In this document: positions 42,851 through 51,669 of the stretch, piece by piece
Numbering within the stretch: the first letter of the stretch is position 1
How the letters are laid out: every line of letters starts with the position of its first letter
From: UBA935 sp031556725
GTDB lineage: Bacteria > Bacillota > Clostridia > Lachnospirales > Lachnospiraceae
Assembly: GCA_031556725.1 (NCBI GenBank)
Contig: JAVBSL010000004.1
Span: 62,001-126,000, forward strand
Direction: 5' to 3'
Length of the DNA stretch: 64,000 nucleotides
Program-made: the position numbers and the translations under genes
The notes under the pieces: model-generated
The model's input: the letters and a program-made list of their open reading frames with translations, nothing else
Told to the model about the DNA's origin: nothing
Databases searched by the model: none

Positions 42851-43498
42851 ATGAGTATATCAATGATGTTGCTGCAATTGGGAAAGGGTATGTTATCGTC
42901 AGTAGAAATCTTTTTTCTGACATTGATTTTCTCGTTGCCGTTGGGACTTTTGTTTTCTTTTGGAAGGATGTCGAAGAATGGGGTTGTCCGGACTTTGACG
43001 AAGGTGTACATATCGATTATGCGGGGCACGCCGTTGATGCTGCAGCTGATTGTAATCTATTTTGCCCCCTTTTACTTGTTTAAGATGAATTTGGCGGGGT
43101 TTCGTTTTCCGGCCATAATTGTAGCGTTTGCGTTAAACTATGCAGCCTATTTTGCGGAGATTTACCGGTCGGGGATTGAGTCCATGCCGGTGGGGCAGTA
43201 TGAAGCGGCTAAGGTGCTGGGATATAATAAGGGACAGACATTCTTTAAGATTATTCTGCCCCAGGTAATCAAACGGATATTGCCGCCGGTTACCAATGAG
43301 ACTATTACACTGGTAAAGGATACTTCACTGGCTTTTGTGCTGGCCCAGGCCGAGATGTTTACGATTGCCAAGCAGATTGCGGCCAAGGAAGCCAATATTG
43401 TGCCGCTGATGGTAGCAGGAGTATTTTACTACATTTTTAACTTAGTAGTAGCAGTTGCCATGGAACGGCTGGAAAAAGCCTTGAATTATTACCGTTAG
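42851..43498 (+). CDS. Polar amino-acid ABC transporter, permease
   Basis: 215 residues with about five membrane helices. The EAA loop that contacts the ATPase is 'GQYEAAKVLGYNKGQTF' followed by 'ILPQVIKRILPP', typical of His/Gln/Cys-type permeases. The likely start ATG 42851 has AGGAGG 12 bases upstream. The ATPase gene begins 9 bases after its stop. A single permease gene implies a homodimer. Confidence 0.93.
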   Translation: MSISMMLLQLGKGMLSSVEIFFLTLIFSLPLGLLFSFGRMSKNGVVRTLTKVYISIMRGTPLMLQLIVIYFAPFYLFKMNLAGFRFPAIIVAFALNYAAYFAEIYRSGIESMPVGQYEAAKVLGYNKGQTFFKIILPQVIKRILPPVTNETITLVKDTSLAFVLAQAEMFTIAKQIAAKEANIVPLMVAGVFYYIFNLVVAVAMERLEKALNYYR

Positions 43499-43507
43499 GA
43501 GGGAAAC

Positions 43508-44260
43508 ATGAACTTACTGGAAATTTCTCATATGAAGAAGGGGTTTGACGAGCTGGATGTAATCAAGGATATTTCGCTGACGGTGAAAGAAGGTGAAGTG
43601 TTGTCCATTATCGGGCCTTCGGGCTCGGGAAAGTCCACCTTGCTCAGATGTGCTACGCTTTTGGAAAAGATGGAAGGCGGTGAGCTTAGCTATCTGGGTG
43701 AAAAAGCGGCGTGGGATGAAGACGGCCGATGTGTATACGCACCGAAGCCGAAATTAAAAGAGATCCAGAAGCATTTCGGCCTGGTTTTCCAGAATTTCAA
43801 CCTGTTTCCTCATTACAGTGTGCTGAAAAATATTATGGATGCTCCTATCAGTGTGGATAAGGTATCGAAGAAGGAAGCCCAAGAGCGGGCGGAGAAGCTT
43901 TTAGAGCAATTAGGTCTGAGCGATAAAGCCCATGCTTATCCCTATCAGCTTTCCGGTGGTCAGCAGCAGCGGGTATCCATTGCCAGAGCTCTGGCTTTGC
44001 AGCCTAAGATACTTTTCTTTGACGAGCCCACATCGGCCCTTGACCCGGAGCTGACCGGAGAGGTGTTAAAGGTAATCAAAGAGTTAGCCAAAGAGCATAT
44101 GACCATGATTATCGTGACTCATGAGATGCAGTTTGCCAAAGAACTTTCCGACCGGATTATTTTTATGGAACAGGGATTGATTCAGGCAGAAGGCACTCCG
44201 GAGGAGATTTTTCATTCCGAAAATGAACGGGTAAAAGAATTTATCGGAAAATTTTATTGA
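43508..44260 (+). CDS. Polar amino-acid ABC transporter, ATP-binding protein
   Basis: 250 residues. Walker A 'GPSGSGKSTLL', Q-loop 'LVFQNFNLFPHY', signature 'LSGGQQQRVSIARAL', Walker B 'ILFFDEPTSALDPE' and H-loop 'IVTHEMQFA' are all intact, GlnQ type. An insertion around residues 60-80 ('GEKAAWDEDGRCVYAP') is longer than in most GlnQ proteins. Last gene of the transporter operon. Confidence 0.95.
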   Translation: MNLLEISHMKKGFDELDVIKDISLTVKEGEVLSIIGPSGSGKSTLLRCATLLEKMEGGELSYLGEKAAWDEDGRCVYAPKPKLKEIQKHFGLVFQNFNLFPHYSVLKNIMDAPISVDKVSKKEAQERAEKLLEQLGLSDKAHAYPYQLSGGQQQRVSIARALALQPKILFFDEPTSALDPELTGEVLKVIKELAKEHMTMIIVTHEMQFAKELSDRIIFMEQGLIQAEGTPEEIFHSENERVKEFIGKFY

Positions 44261-44332
44261 TTTCTGTTTTCTCATGGTTTATACTTTTTTGTGGAAAAGT
44301 TAACGGTTTTCAGCAGAGAAGAGGAGCAAAGC

Positions 44333-45049
44333 ATGAAAAAATTGAATCAGCTTTATGAAGGCAAGGCAAAGAAAGTTTATGCAACAGAAGATCCATATGT
44401 CCTGATTGTGGATTATAAGGATGATGCCACTGCGTTTAACGGTGAGAAAAAAGGGACGATTACCGGTAAAGGAGCTATTAATAACCGGATGACGAATCAT
44501 ATTTTCCGTTTGCTTGAGGAAAAAGGGGTTCCTACTCATCTCATTGAAGAATTAAGTGACCGTGAAACGGCAGTTAAGAAAGTGGAGATTGTTCCTTTGG
44601 AAGTTATTGTCAGAAATGTGGCGGCAGGCAGTTTCTCTAAACGCCTGGGTGTGCCGGAAGGCAAGGTTTTTAATCAGCCCACCATTGAGTTCAGCTACAA
44701 AAATGACAGTCTGGGTGACCCGCTGATCAACGATTATTTTGCGGTGGCATTGGAACTGGCAACCTGGGAAGAAATCGAAATCATTAAGAAATATGCTTTT
44801 CAGGTAAATGAAGTATTGAAAACGTATTTTTTACAGGCAGATATGAAACTGATTGACTTTAAAATAGAATTTGGCCGTTACTACGGTGATGGTGACAGTA
44901 AGATCCTTCTGGCTGACGAAGTATCTCCCGATACCTGCAGACTCTGGGATGTTCATACCGATGAAAAACTGGACAAGGATCGTTTTCGCCGGGACTTGGG
45001 CAATGTGGAAGAAGCCTATCAGGAAGTAATGAAGCGTTTGGGATTATAA
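44333..45049 (+). CDS. purC: SAICAR synthetase (phosphoribosylaminoimidazole-succinocarboxamide synthase)
   Basis: 238 residues from ATG 44333 (GAGGAG upstream). Joins CAIR and aspartate with ATP in purine synthesis. Seen: 'LYEGKAKKVYAT', 'FNGEKKGTITGKGAINNRM', 'PLEVIVRNVAAGSFSKR' and 'DTCRLWD'. It begins a purine run purC-purB-purF-like-purA. No guanine riboswitch is visible in the 70 bases upstream, so control must come from elsewhere. Confidence 0.97.
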   Translation: MKKLNQLYEGKAKKVYATEDPYVLIVDYKDDATAFNGEKKGTITGKGAINNRMTNHIFRLLEEKGVPTHLIEELSDRETAVKKVEIVPLEVIVRNVAAGSFSKRLGVPEGKVFNQPTIEFSYKNDSLGDPLINDYFAVALELATWEEIEIIKKYAFQVNEVLKTYFLQADMKLIDFKIEFGRYYGDGDSKILLADEVSPDTCRLWDVHTDEKLDKDRFRRDLGNVEEAYQEVMKRLGL

Positions 45050-45062
45050 GGAGCAGAATGTA

Positions 45063-46514
45063 ATGAATAAAGATAGATATCAAAGTCCATTATCTGAGAG
45101 ATACGCAAGCCGGGAGATGCAGTATATTTTTTCTCCCGATATGAAGTTTCGGACCTGGCGAAAGCTTTGGATCGCTCTGGCGGAAACTGAGCAGGAACTG
45201 GGACTTAGCCGGAATGGCCAGCCTGTAATCACCAAAGAACAGATTGAAGAATTGAAGCTGCATGCAGAGGATATTAACTATGATGTGGCAGAAAAAAGAG
45301 AAAAAGAAGTGCGCCATGATGTGATGAGCCATGTATACGCCTACGGACAGCAATGTCCGAAGGCAGCAGGCATCATCCATTTAGGCGCAACTTCTTGTTA
45401 TGTGGGTGACAATACCGATATTATCGTGATGAAGCAGGCACTAGAGCTGGTGAAAAAGAAGCTGGTAAATGTTATTCGGGAATTGGCTGATTTTGCGGAA
45501 GAATATGCCGCTTTGCCAACCCTGGCTTTTACGCATTTTCAGCCGGCTCAGCCAACTACCGTAGGCAAGCGGGCTGCACTTTGGCTGCAGGAGTTTTATC
45601 TGGATCTGGAGGATCTTAATTATGTTCTGGATGGACTTAAGCTATTGGGCTGTAAGGGAACTACCGGAACCCAGGCTTCTTTTTTGGAGTTATTTGATGG
45701 TGATCTTACAAAAATCAATCGGATCGATCCGCTGATTGCCGGGAAAATGGGATTTGCAAGCTGCTATCCGGTATCGGGGCAGACCTATTCCAGAAAAGTG
45801 GATACCAGGGTTTTGAATGTTCTGGCCGGGATTGCCGCCAGTGCCCATAAGATGTCCAATGATATTCGATTGCTGCAGCATTTGAAGGAAGTGGAGGAGC
45901 CCTTTGAGAAAAGCCAGATCGGCTCTTCGGCAATGGCTTATAAGCGAAATCCCATGCGCAGTGAAAGGATTGCCTCTTTAGCCAGATATGTGATGATCGA
46001 TGCTTTGAATCCGGCCATAACTTCTGCTACGCAATGGTTTGAGCGGACCTTGGATGATTCTGCCAATAAACGGCTTTCCATTCCGGAAGGATTTCTGGCT
46101 ATTGATGGTATATTGGATTTGTGTTTAAATGTAGTGGATGGACTGGTGGTTTATCCGAAAGTGATCGAACAGCGGTTAAAGAGCGAACTGCCCTTTATGG
46201 CAACCGAGAATATTATGATGGATGCGGTAAAGTTAGGCGGTAACCGGCAGGAGCTTCATGAACGTATCAGGGAATTGTCCATGGAAGCCGGAAAGAATGT
46301 AAAGGTGAGCGGCTTGCCCAACAACCTGTTGGAGTTGATTGCAGAGGACGAGGCTTTTCCCATGTGTCTGGAAGAATTGCAGGCGGCCATGGAACCTTCC
46401 CGCTATGTGGGCTGTGCAGCAGAACAGACCATCAGCTTTGTGACAGAAGTCATCAGACCGATGTTAGAGGAAAATGCCGAATTACTTGGCATGAAAGCGG
46501 AAATTAACGTATAA
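45063..46514 (+). CDS. purB: Adenylosuccinate lyase
   Basis: 483 residues. Cleaves SAICAR and adenylosuccinate, releasing fumarate. The fumarase/aspartase signature is 'IGSSAMAYKRNPMRSERI'; other conserved parts are 'HDVMSHVYAYG', 'IHLGATSCYVGDNTDI' and 'TLAFTHFQPAQPTTVG'. The N-terminus 'YQSPLSERYASREMQYIFS' is the human/clostridial long type. AGGAG stands 8-9 bases before ATG 45063. Confidence 0.97.
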   Translation: MNKDRYQSPLSERYASREMQYIFSPDMKFRTWRKLWIALAETEQELGLSRNGQPVITKEQIEELKLHAEDINYDVAEKREKEVRHDVMSHVYAYGQQCPKAAGIIHLGATSCYVGDNTDIIVMKQALELVKKKLVNVIRELADFAEEYAALPTLAFTHFQPAQPTTVGKRAALWLQEFYLDLEDLNYVLDGLKLLGCKGTTGTQASFLELFDGDLTKINRIDPLIAGKMGFASCYPVSGQTYSRKVDTRVLNVLAGIAASAHKMSNDIRLLQHLKEVEEPFEKSQIGSSAMAYKRNPMRSERIASLARYVMIDALNPAITSATQWFERTLDDSANKRLSIPEGFLAIDGILDLCLNVVDGLVVYPKVIEQRLKSELPFMATENIMMDAVKLGGNRQELHERIRELSMEAGKNVKVSGLPNNLLELIAEDEAFPMCLEELQAAMEPSRYVGCAAEQTISFVTEVIRPMLEENAELLGMKAEINV

Positions 46515-46531
46515 AAACTTAGGAGGACAAT

Positions 46532-47938
46532 ATGGGCGGATTTTTTGGTGTGGCATCAAAAGAAGATTGTTTATTTGATTTGTTTTTCGGTACCGATTAT
46601 CATTCCCACTTAGGGACAAGACGTGCCGGAATGGCAGTTTACAGTAAAGAAAAGGGTTATGACCGGGCCATTCATAATATTGAAAATGCGCCTTTTCGGA
46701 CTAAATTTGATAAAGATATTAATGAAATGAAGGGAAACATAGGAATCGGCTGTATCTCGGATTATGAACCCCAGCCCTTGATCGTTCGTTCCCATCATGG
46801 TACTTATGCAATTGAAACGGTAGGTAAGATCAATAATCTGGAGACCATCGTGGAAGGGCTCTTTAAAAAGGGTCATTCTCACTTTTTGGAAATGAGCGGC
46901 GGGGATATCAATGCCACCGAATTAGTAGCCGCCATTATCAACGAGAAGGATCATCTGGTGGAAGGGATCCAATATGCCCAGGAGATTATTGAAGGCTCCA
47001 TGACCATTCTGGTGATGACGGACAAGGGAATTTATGCCGCCCGTGACCGGATGGGCCGGACACCGGTATCCATCGGCAAGAAGGAAGGCTCCTTTTGTAT
47101 CTCTTTTGAAAGTTTTGCATACCTGAATCTGGGGTATACGGAAGTAAGAGAACTGGGACCGGGGGAAATTGCGGTAGTGACACCGGAAGCGGTGCAGACC
47201 CTTATAAAACCGGGAACAGACATGAAGATTTGTACCTTTTTATGGATTTATTATGGTTATTCCTCCTCCTCTTATGAAGGCATCAGCGTGGAAAAAATGC
47301 GTTATCAATGCGGTTCCCTGCTGGCCAAGCGGGACGATGTATCACCCGATACCGTGGCCGGTGTGCCGGACTCCGGGGTGGCTCATGCCATCGGATATTC
47401 CAATGCTTCGAAAATTCCTTTTTCCCGCCCCTTTATTAAGTATACACCCACCTGGCCCAGATCCTTCATGCCGACTATTCAAACCCAGCGGGATTTGATT
47501 GCCAAGATGAAATTGATCCCGGTACATGATCTGATTTATGATAAAAGCCTTTTGATCATTGATGATTCCATCGTCCGCGGAACACAATTGCGGGAAACTA
47601 CCGAGTTTCTTTACAGCAGCGGTGCCAGGGAAGTACATATCCGGCCGGCATGCCCGCCCCTGTTATATGGCTGTAAGTATTTGAATTTTTCCCGTTCCAG
47701 TTCGGAAATGGATTTGATTACCAGACGCGTGATCAAGGAAATTGAAGGTGATAATAAATACATTAACCTGTCGGCTTATTCAGACCCCGAAACTCAGGAA
47801 TATCAAGCTATGGTAAAGCGTATCGGTGACCAGCTCAATTTCACCTCTCTGCGTTATCACCGCCTGGATGATATGATTGAAGCGGTAGGATTAGACCGGG
47901 AAAAACTATGTACCTATTGTTGGGATGGAATGGAATAA
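46532..47938 (+). CDS. PurF-like amidophosphoribosyltransferase lacking the N-terminal catalytic cysteine
   Basis: 468 residues with both PurF domains: an Ntn-type glutaminase-like half (1-240) and a phosphoribosyltransferase half with the PRPP loop 'LLIIDDSIVRGTQL' (D344, D345). Real PurF needs Cys as the first residue after processing (CGVFGI-like), but this protein begins MGGFFGVASKEDC, with Gly in the Cys position. Amide transfer from glutamine is therefore unlikely; it may use ammonia, act with another glutaminase, or do something else. AGGAGG precedes ATG 46532 with normal spacing, so the start is sound. It sits between purB and purA, which supports a purine role. Other divergent points include 'CPPLLYGCKYLNFSRSSSE'. 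Confidence 0.8.
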   Translation: MGGFFGVASKEDCLFDLFFGTDYHSHLGTRRAGMAVYSKEKGYDRAIHNIENAPFRTKFDKDINEMKGNIGIGCISDYEPQPLIVRSHHGTYAIETVGKINNLETIVEGLFKKGHSHFLEMSGGDINATELVAAIINEKDHLVEGIQYAQEIIEGSMTILVMTDKGIYAARDRMGRTPVSIGKKEGSFCISFESFAYLNLGYTEVRELGPGEIAVVTPEAVQTLIKPGTDMKICTFLWIYYGYSSSSYEGISVEKMRYQCGSLLAKRDDVSPDTVAGVPDSGVAHAIGYSNASKIPFSRPFIKYTPTWPRSFMPTIQTQRDLIAKMKLIPVHDLIYDKSLLIIDDSIVRGTQLRETTEFLYSSGAREVHIRPACPPLLYGCKYLNFSRSSSEMDLITRRVIKEIEGDNKYINLSAYSDPETQEYQAMVKRIGDQLNFTSLRYHRLDDMIEAVGLDREKLCTYCWDGME

Positions 47939-48034
47939 GAAAAGATTATAACGAGCATAAATAATATTGATTTTTCTTATAACATAAATTGGGATATACT
48001 ATTTATGTAAAAAGTAAAGAAGGGAGAAATCAAT

Positions 48035-49312
48035 ATGGTAAAGGCAGTAGTAGGCGCCAATTGGGGCGATGAAGGAAAAGGAAAAATAACCGATATGCTG
48101 GCTAAAACAGCAGATATCATTGTACGTTTTCAAGGAGGGGCAAATGCCGGACATACCATCGTTAATCCGTATGGTAAGTTCGCCTTGCATACTCTGCCCT
48201 CAGGGGTATTTTATGAACACACCACCAGTGTCATCGGTAATGGTGTGGCATTGAATATTCCTGTTTTTTTTGCAGAAGTAAAATCGATAGTTGACAAGGG
48301 GGTTCCCATGCCGAAAATTCTGGTGTCGGACCGGGCTCAGATCGTCATGCCTTATCACATTTTGCTGGATCAGTATGAAGAGGAACGGTTAGGGGGCAAA
48401 TCCTTTGGCTCTACAAAATCGGGAATTGCTCCTTTTTATTCCGATAAATATGCTAAAATTGGTTTTCAGGTCAGTGAACTGTTTGATGAGGAAGTACTAA
48501 AGGACAAAATCAGCCGGGTCTGTGAACTGAAAAATGTGCTGATGGAACATCTTTATCACAAACCTTTATTGCAGGAGAAGGAATTACTGGAAACTTTGCA
48601 GCAGTACCGGGAAATGGTAGCTCCATATGTTTGTGATACAGCAGCTTTTCTGAATCAGGCGAACAGGGAAGGCAAGACTATCTTGCTGGAAGGACAGCTG
48701 GGAACCTTAAAAGATGCGGATCATGGCATCTATCCCATGGTAACATCTTCCTCAACTCTGGCGGCTTTCGGCGCAGTAGGAGCAGGTCTTCCGCCTTATG
48801 AAATCAAACAGATTATTACTGTCTGCAAAGCTTATTCTTCGGCGGTAGGAGCAGGAGCTTTTGTTTCCGAAATCTTTGGGGAAGCCGCGGACGAACTGCG
48901 GCGCAGAGGCGGTGATGGCGGTGAATACGGTGCCACAACGGGCCGGCCCAGACGAATGGGTTGGTTTGACTGCGTGGCTTCCAAATATGGCTGCCGCTTA
49001 CAGGGAACTACCGATGTAGCCTTTGCGGTATTGGATGTGCTGGGTTATTTAAATGAGATCCCGGTATGCGTGGGTTATGAGATCGACGGTGAAATTACCA
49101 CTGATTTCCCGGTTACTGTTAAATTGGAGAAGGCGAAACCGGTATTTAAGACCCTGCCGGGATGGAACTGTGAAATCAGACACGTGAAAGAATATGAAAA
49201 TCTACCGTTAAACTGCCGAAACTATATTGAGTTTATCGAAAGAGAAATCGGCTATCCCATCACCATGATTTCTAATGGCCCGGGAAGAGAAGATATTATT
49301 TACAGAAAGTAG
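48035..49312 (+). CDS. purA: Adenylosuccinate synthetase
   Basis: 425 residues. GTP-dependent joining of IMP and aspartate, first step to AMP. N-terminal loop 'GANWGDEGKGKITDML', 'GGANAGHTI', 'FGSTKSGIAPFYSDKYAK', 'EGQLGTLKDADHG' and 'TGRPRRMGWFD' are all present. GAAGGGAG precedes ATG 48035. A TATACT box at 47995-48000 suggests a separate promoter, but no good -35 is visible. Together with purB it completes the branch to AMP. Confidence 0.97.
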   Translation: MVKAVVGANWGDEGKGKITDMLAKTADIIVRFQGGANAGHTIVNPYGKFALHTLPSGVFYEHTTSVIGNGVALNIPVFFAEVKSIVDKGVPMPKILVSDRAQIVMPYHILLDQYEEERLGGKSFGSTKSGIAPFYSDKYAKIGFQVSELFDEEVLKDKISRVCELKNVLMEHLYHKPLLQEKELLETLQQYREMVAPYVCDTAAFLNQANREGKTILLEGQLGTLKDADHGIYPMVTSSSTLAAFGAVGAGLPPYEIKQIITVCKAYSSAVGAGAFVSEIFGEAADELRRRGGDGGEYGATTGRPRRMGWFDCVASKYGCRLQGTTDVAFAVLDVLGYLNEIPVCVGYEIDGEITTDFPVTVKLEKAKPVFKTLPGWNCEIRHVKEYENLPLNCRNYIEFIEREIGYPITMISNGPGREDIIYRK

Positions 49313-49329
49313 TAAAAATAGGAAAATCC

Positions 49330-49959
49330 ATGAAAAAAAATTATGGGAAAGAACTGGAATTAATATTATGTAAACCGGAAATAAAAGGGAAAAGATTATT
49401 TCTGCATAGCTGCTGCGCACCCTGCAGCAGCTACGTGCTGGAATATCTTCGCCCTTATTTTCAGATTACTGTTTTTTACTATAATCCTAATATTTCCGAA
49501 GAAAAGGAGTATGTGATACGTCGGGAAGAGCAGAAGCGGTTAATCAGGGAACTGAATACCGGTGCTTGCAGTGAGGATGTATATATGATTGATTATGTGG
49601 ATGGTGATTATGAGCCGGATCGCTTTTACCGGATTGTCAAAGGCTTGGAACAGTGCCCGGAAGGGGGCGAACGGTGCTTTGGGTGCTATGAATTAAGACT
49701 TCGGAAGACTGCTGATATGGCGAAGCAGGCCAGGGCTGATTTTTTTACCACGACATTAACAATCAGCCCGCTGAAAAATGCGGAAAAACTGAATGAAATC
49801 GGGGAGCGGTTGAGCGAAGAATACGAAATTTCTTTTTTGCCTTCGGATTTTAAGAAGAAGGATGGGTATAAGCGCTCCATTGAACTGTCTAAGAAATATG
49901 AGCTGTATCGGCAGGACTACTGTGGATGTATTTATTCTAAAATACAAGATAATCAGTAA
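49330..49959 (+). CDS. queH: Epoxyqueuosine reductase QueH
   Basis: 209 residues. Catalyses the last step of queuosine tRNA modification and is the non-cobalamin alternative to QueG. Seen: 'LHSCCAPCSSYVLEYL' (C28, C29, C32), 'FYYNPNISEEKEYVIRREEQ', 'CFGCYELRL' and 'YCGCIYSK' at the C-terminus; these cysteines bind the Fe-S cluster and a second metal. The length is normal. It begins 17 bases after the purA stop and may be read from the same transcript. Confidence 0.94.
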   Translation: MKKNYGKELELILCKPEIKGKRLFLHSCCAPCSSYVLEYLRPYFQITVFYYNPNISEEKEYVIRREEQKRLIRELNTGACSEDVYMIDYVDGDYEPDRFYRIVKGLEQCPEGGERCFGCYELRLRKTADMAKQARADFFTTTLTISPLKNAEKLNEIGERLSEEYEISFLPSDFKKKDGYKRSIELSKKYELYRQDYCGCIYSKIQDNQ

Positions 49960-49972
49960 AAAATTTATTTGG

Positions 49973-50016
49973 AATAAAACATAAATATTTACAATAAAAC
50001 ATCGATGTGTTATATT
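49973..50016 (+). promoter_or_regulatory. Promoter and repeat operator of the regulator/nucleotidyltransferase pair
   Basis: TTTACA (49988-49993) and TATATT (50011-50016), 17 bp apart. AATAAAACAT occurs twice, at 49973-49982 and 49993-50002, exactly 20 bp apart (two helical turns), and ACATCGATGT at 49999-50008 is a perfect palindrome between the promoter boxes. This arrangement suits autorepression by the winged-helix protein encoded at 50039. Confidence 0.6.
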
Positions 50017-50038
50017 GTGAAAAAGGTGGTGCGGAATA

Positions 50039-51016
50039 ATGGAAAAAATATTGAAATATTTAGAAACAATTATAGATGATAATGCAACTATACAAAAATG
50101 GAATGCAAAAAAAAAGTTAAGTCTTCAACTGGCTGGAAGCTATGAGTACTACTTGGTAAGACTGCTAAATGATTTTTTTTTGTTAATTCGTCCCTATGAT
50201 AACCTGGCAATTCAAAAAATCAAGATAAATATAGCTATGATAGAAGAACAGACAGATATACCTGTTGCTGTTTTGCTGGAAAAGGCGACTGCTTATAAAG
50301 TAAAAAGATTGTTACAGGAAAGAATAGCATTTATAGCGGCTGATCAACAAGTATATTTGCCTTTTATAGCAATGCATCTAAGAAAAATGAGAAATGCTGT
50401 GTTGGAAGAGTCTTTTCATGGTAAATTCACACCGGCTACACAACTGATTTTTTTATATATGTTATACTCAATTAAAGAAGAATTTGATATTGAAGGCTTA
50501 TCCGTACAGCTTAATATATCCGCAATGACAGTAGTGCGTGGGATGAGTGAGTTAAGTAAGATAGGAGCCGTTGAATTTAGGATTGAAGGACAGACAGCCA
50601 GAAAAAAGATTTTTAAGAGAATACCTAAACGGGAATATTATCAAATCGGAAAAGAATATTTACAAAATCCTGTCAAGAAAACAGTTTTTGTTTCTAAAGT
50701 TCCGGACAATTTGAAGGCATATAAAAGTGGATTGACAGCACTTGGGGAACAAACCATGCTAAACGAACCAGTGCAGAAAATTTATGCGGTAAGTAGTACG
50801 GCAGAAAAATTATTAACCGAGTTTCTTGTGTCTAAGGAAATGGCAATGGAGGAATTACTGCCTAAGATTCAGATTATGCAGTATGACATAGAACGTCTTT
50901 CCTATAAAGAATATGTTGATCCTGTCACGTTAGTATATGGGTTGGATGAAAGTGATGAAAGAATTGAGATGGCCATAGAAGACTTAATGGAAGGAGAAGA
51001 ATGGTTCGGGGAATAG
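50039..51016 (+). CDS. Winged-helix protein, probable antitoxin/regulator of an AbiE-like pair
   Basis: 325 residues. A helical N-terminal half is followed by a winged helix at about 140-185 ('LSVQLNISAMTVVRGMSELS') and a C-terminal helical/beta half. I recall proteins like this next to nucleotidyltransferase-fold toxin genes, where they act as antitoxin and autorepressor, but the family is not certain. The gene is much richer in A+T than purA or argS, a sign of transfer. AAAGGTGG precedes ATG 50039. Its end overlaps by 16 bp the start of the broken nucleotidyltransferase gene, the usual coupling of such pairs. Confidence 0.6.
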   Translation: MEKILKYLETIIDDNATIQKWNAKKKLSLQLAGSYEYYLVRLLNDFFLLIRPYDNLAIQKIKINIAMIEEQTDIPVAVLLEKATAYKVKRLLQERIAFIAADQQVYLPFIAMHLRKMRNAVLEESFHGKFTPATQLIFLYMLYSIKEEFDIEGLSVQLNISAMTVVRGMSELSKIGAVEFRIEGQTARKKIFKRIPKREYYQIGKEYLQNPVKKTVFVSKVPDNLKAYKSGLTALGEQTMLNEPVQKIYAVSSTAEKLLTEFLVSKEMAMEELLPKIQIMQYDIERLSYKEYVDPVTLVYGLDESDERIEMAIEDLMEGEEWFGE

Positions 51017-51584
51017 AAAAATTGGAACTGAATTCAGGCAAACCAAAGATTTGGATATAGTGCTTCTAATTGAGGCAGTGAATGACAAATTTCTGGAAAG
51101 GTTTATTGCTTTTATAGAGGCGGGAGGATATCAACATATAAATAAAGGAACAGGTAAAAGCCAATTTTACCGATTTCAGAAACCTAACAATTTCAATTTT
51201 CCATATATGATAGAGCTTTTTAGCAGAAAACCGGATTTTTTACAAAGCATTGACAGTAGACTGACACCGGTACGTATAAGTGACGAAGGAATTAGTCTGT
51301 CAGCAATTTTATTGGATGATGAGTATTATGCTTTGCTTACCAATGGAATAATAGACGTTGAAGGATTATCGGTTTTAAGTATTGAGTGCTTAATCCTCTA
51401 TAAGATTAAGGACTGGCTTGATTTGAGCGAAAGACGGAGCATGGGTGAGAATGTAGATAGTAAAAATATTAGAAAGCATAAGAACGATGTGTTGCGTCTC
51501 GCTATTGACATGGAGTTGCTTGGAGTACGGGGAGTTACATATCAAGAGGTGCTCGAAAATATAAGAGTCTGCTATGAGTTGTAA
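51001..51584 (+). pseudogene. AbiEii-like nucleotidyltransferase gene, broken near its 5' end
   Basis: The expected start, ATG 51001 (overlapping the upstream gene), reads MVRGIEKLELNSG and stops at 51060. The conserved body lies in another frame: read back from 51051 it continues 'GTEFRQTKDLDIVLLIEA', the 'R.TKDLDIVL' motif of nucleotidyltransferase-fold toxins, then 'GGYQHINKGTGKSQFYRF' and 'YMIELFSRKPDFL' to a stop at 51584. The 'GG(S/T)' helix that should lie between start and DLD is missing. So a deletion of some tens of bases plus frame shift seems to have joined codon 7 (A run at 51017-51021) to the DLD region. An internal TTG at 51051 could give a 177-residue fragment lacking the active site. 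Confidence 0.7.
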
Positions 51585-51669
51585 AAGACTTTGGAAGATA
51601 AAGTAGGAATACTTGCGAAAATCATACTGAGATGTTAGTATTAATGAGATTATAATTGTGGAGGCAGTG

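Noticed and set aside
44261..44332. Search for a purine riboswitch or PurR box before purC
   Set aside because: The gap is only ~70 bases and has no recognisable aptamer core or PurBox.
51585..51669. Search for a T-box before argS
   Set aside because: The gap is too short and lacks the GGTGG-type T-box sequence.
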